Program-made: the position numbers and the translations under genes
Origin: an uncultured Oscillospiraceae bacterium
Lineage (GTDB): Bacteria; Bacillota; Clostridia; Oscillospirales; Acutalibacteraceae
Reading direction: 5' to 3'
Assembly: GCA_900546895.1 (NCBI GenBank)
Contig: UREO01000208.1
Span: 1-5,505, forward strand
DNA length: 5,505 nt
Notes under the pieces: model-generated
What the model saw: the letters and a program-made list of their open reading frames with translations, nothing else
Database searches by the model: none
Told to the model about the DNA's origin: nothing
Shown here: positions 4,115-5,505 of the stretch, piece after piece
Layout: each line of letters begins with the position of its first letter
Numbering within the stretch: the first letter of the stretch is position 1

Positions 4115-4201
4115 GTGCCGACACAGAAAATTAAGGCGGAATTTCCGAATATTTGCGGGAAAGCGTTTGTGCAATATCTACAAATTTGCGACCAATGCTA
4201 A
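4115..4201 (+). CDS. Possible small ORF, 28 codons, three cysteines
   Basis: AAGGAG (4104-4109) lies 5 nt before a GTG that opens 28 codons ending at TAA. The predicted peptide is MPTQKIKAEF followed by a second half with cysteines at positions 14, 25 and 28, ending in CDQC, a CxxC arrangement. No family is recognised. No good promoter is visible directly upstream, and the next promoter begins just after its stop, so it would not be part of the downstream transcript. It could be a chance ORF behind a fortuitous purine run, or a remnant of a longer gene. Confidence 0.25.
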   Translation: MPTQKIKAEFPNICGKAFVQYLQICDQC

Positions 4202-4202
4202 T

Positions 4203-4231
4203 TTGACAATTATGCATTAGGTGAATATAAT
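4203..4231 (+). promoter_or_regulatory. Perfect consensus sigma-A promoter of the 3D-domain gene
   Basis: TTGACA (4203-4208), exactly 17 nt, TATAAT (4226-4231): both hexamers and the spacing are ideal. The start point would be near A4238, giving a leader of about 89 nt before the ATG at 4327. Such a strong core promoter implies high expression or tight control by a repressor. Confidence 0.92.
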
Positions 4232-4263
4232 TACGCCATTGGATAGATGCTCTAAAAACTGAC

Positions 4264-4308
4264 GCTCGGCAAGGTGGTGGGCAAGGCCCGTATTTACCCC
4301 GCCGAAGC
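4264..4308 (+). promoter_or_regulatory. Structured 5' leader hairpin of the 3D-domain gene
   Basis: The RNA leader can fold into one long hairpin. GCUCGGC (4264-4270) pairs with GCCG-A-AGC (4301-4308, one bulged A), GGUGG (4273-4277) with UUACC (4294-4298), and GGGC (4279-4282) with GCCC (4286-4289) around an AAG loop. No U-tract follows and the ribosome binding site AAGGGTGA (4315-4322) lies just downstream. I compared it from memory with common riboswitch signatures, including the c-di-AMP (ydaO) type often found before wall hydrolase genes, and found no match. It could be an uncharacterised RNA element or simple mRNA structure. Confidence 0.45.
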
Positions 4309-4326
4309 AGGGAAAAGGGTGAACAA

Positions 4327-5505
4327 ATGCGATTTTTTACACCAAATACGGCCTGTCTGCAAAACTCGATGAAAAGAGTGGTTGCTCTGGCTATGATGAT
4401 TGTGATTACAGTCAGCTCCGTCATCACGGTGGCGGCGGTAACGCGTAACGCAGTGGTCGATTATAACGGAGAAAAGAGATCCGTACAGTTGTTCAATGAT
4501 GGGACAGAGGAAATTCTTGCCGTGGCAAATGTTAAGCCCGGCGAAAACGATATTGTTGAGCGCAGCCCCGAACTGACCCCGGACGGGAAAATTTTCATCA
4601 CTGTAAGAACTGCATTTCAGACGGATATCAGCGCGGACGGCGATGTAAAAACCGTTACGCTGCACTACGGCGATACGGTGACACAGGCGCTGTCTGCGGC
4701 GGCGGTAACGCTGAACGCAAACGATGTGGTTACTCCGAAGCCGACTGAAAAGGTTACGCAGGAAACGGACATCCGGGTAAAAAGAAAATTTACGGTCGGT
4801 ATTACGGCGGACGGGCAGACGAAGTCCGTGTTAGCCAGCGAAGGCACAGTCGCCCAGGCGCTTGAGGAAGCCGGAATTTTACTCGGCGCGGAGGACATTG
4901 TCAGTGTGGAGAAGGACGCCCCCGTCAGCGAGGGAATGCAAATTTCTGTCTCAAGGGTGACCTATAAGGAAATTACCAGCATTCGGCCGGTCGCGTTCAA
5001 GAATAAAAACGAAAGCAGCGCCGGTCTTTATAAAGGCCAGATCAAGGTCAAGACTCCCGGCAAGGCCGGCAGCCAGTCCGTGGTTACCCGCCAGAAGCTG
5101 GTGGAAGGAAAGGTTGCCGCCAGCGAGGTCGTCAGCACCACCGTACTGGAACAGCCGGTCGATCAGGTGACCGCGGTCGGAACAAAGAAAAAAGCGGCGG
5201 GCGCCGCCGTGATCAACGGCGACGGAACGATTACCGACCAGAACGGAAAGACCATTTCCTATAAAAAATACGTTACCGGAAAATGCACCGGCTACACCGG
5301 CGGGGGGAGAACCTCAACCGGGCGGGCGGCGGCGTTCGGCTTGGTCGCGGTCAATCCCAAAATCATCCCCTACGGCAGCAGGCTTTATATCTGCTCCCCG
5401 GACGGCAAGGTCGTTTACGGTTACGCCATTGCGGCGGATACCGGCGGCGGGGTAATGGACGGGCGCATTGTCGCCGACCTGTACTTCAACACGGTCGGGC
5501 AGTGC
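4327..5505 (+). CDS. Cell-wall protein with DUF348, G5 and 3D domains (YabE/Rpf-like), 3' end cut off by the window
   Basis: The reading frame is open for 393 codons to the window end. After a short cytoplasmic N-terminus there is a membrane segment or uncleaved signal (residues 16-38, MKRVVALAMMIVITVSSVITVAA). Three DUF348-like modules follow (about 41-95, 97-155, 155-211), then a G5 domain (about 212-287; KGQIKV..PGKAGSQ), a short linker, and a 3D domain from about 315: GKCTGYTGGGRTSTG, LVAVNPKIIPYGSRLYI, YGYAIAADTGGG, and VADLYF. The 3D domain is related to the MltA-type lytic transglycosylase fold; YabE and Rpf-like proteins remodel peptidoglycan outside the membrane. Asp371 and Asp384 are two expected conserved aspartates; the usual AVDP motif reads AVNP (Asn343). 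The terminal FGRR...VYVL block should lie just beyond the window. AAGGGTGA before the ATG supports this start over an ATG at 4369. Confidence 0.9.
   Translation, partial: MRFFTPNTACLQNSMKRVVALAMMIVITVSSVITVAAVTRNAVVDYNGEKRSVQLFNDGTEEILAVANVKPGENDIVERSPELTPDGKIFITVRTAFQTDISADGDVKTVTLHYGDTVTQALSAAAVTLNANDVVTPKPTEKVTQETDIRVKRKFTVGITADGQTKSVLASEGTVAQALEEAGILLGAEDIVSVEKDAPVSEGMQISVSRVTYKEITSIRPVAFKNKNESSAGLYKGQIKVKTPGKAGSQSVVTRQKLVEGKVAASEVVSTTVLEQPVDQVTAVGTKKKAAGAAVINGDGTITDQNGKTISYKKYVTGKCTGYTGGGRTSTGRAAAFGLVAVNPKIIPYGSRLYICSPDGKVVYGYAIAADTGGGVMDGRIVADLYFNTVGQC

Noticed and set aside
4238..4326. c-di-AMP (ydaO-type) or other known riboswitch before the 3D-domain gene
   Set aside because: The leader is too short and lacks the conserved signature blocks I can recall; only a single long hairpin is supported.
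4294..4665. Minus-strand frames opposite the start of the 3D-domain gene
   Set aside because: The plus-strand frame has a consensus promoter, signal segment and recognisable domains; the minus frames are Cys/Arg/His-rich shadows.

Overview
The window looks like chromosomal DNA of a low-to-moderate GC member of the Bacillota, most likely a clostridial (Oscillospirales / Ruminococcaceae-like) lineage. This rests on four things: the rplM-rpsI pair behind a Firmicutes-type L13 leader, strong GGAGG-type ribosome binding sites with sigma-A promoters, a BirA-type operator before bioY, and a YabE-like DUF348-G5-3D wall protein. The lineage is inferred from sequence style; no search was run.

Layout. 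Positions 1-150 hold two copies of a roughly 51-bp GC-rich repeat, 99 bp apart. bioY, the substrate-binding subunit of a biotin ECF transporter, follows on the minus strand with a textbook promoter whose -35 box lies inside a BirA operator. Diverging from it is rplM-rpsI (ribosomal proteins L13 and S9) with its own promoter, a structured leader and a strong terminator. A 148-bp MITE-like element with IS-like terminal inverted repeats and an internal 17-bp perfect palindrome lies in the convergent gap after rpsI.

Positions 2176-3720 form a divergent locus. A small FMN-type split-barrel protein is on the minus strand. An HxlR-family regulator and a 215-residue pentapeptide-repeat protein are on the plus strand and look co-transcribed. 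The shared gap has a good promoter for the flavoprotein overlapped by a small dyad that could be the HxlR operator. The pentapeptide protein is an unbroken beta-helix with a Qnr-like C-terminal tail and a striking ladder of stacked cysteines. The three genes read as a small redox- or drug-responsive module, which is inference.

Positions 3721-4326 are about 600 bases without an obvious gene but rich in signals: several palindromes, a perfect 11-bp inverted repeat with a 10-nt spacer, a cluster of four TGTAAH hexamers including an exact WalR-type box, a possible 28-codon small ORF, and a perfect consensus promoter followed by a structured 5' leader. This promoter drives the last gene, a membrane-anchored DUF348/G5/3D-domain cell-wall protein (probable lytic transglycosylase), which is cut off by the window end just before its C-terminus.
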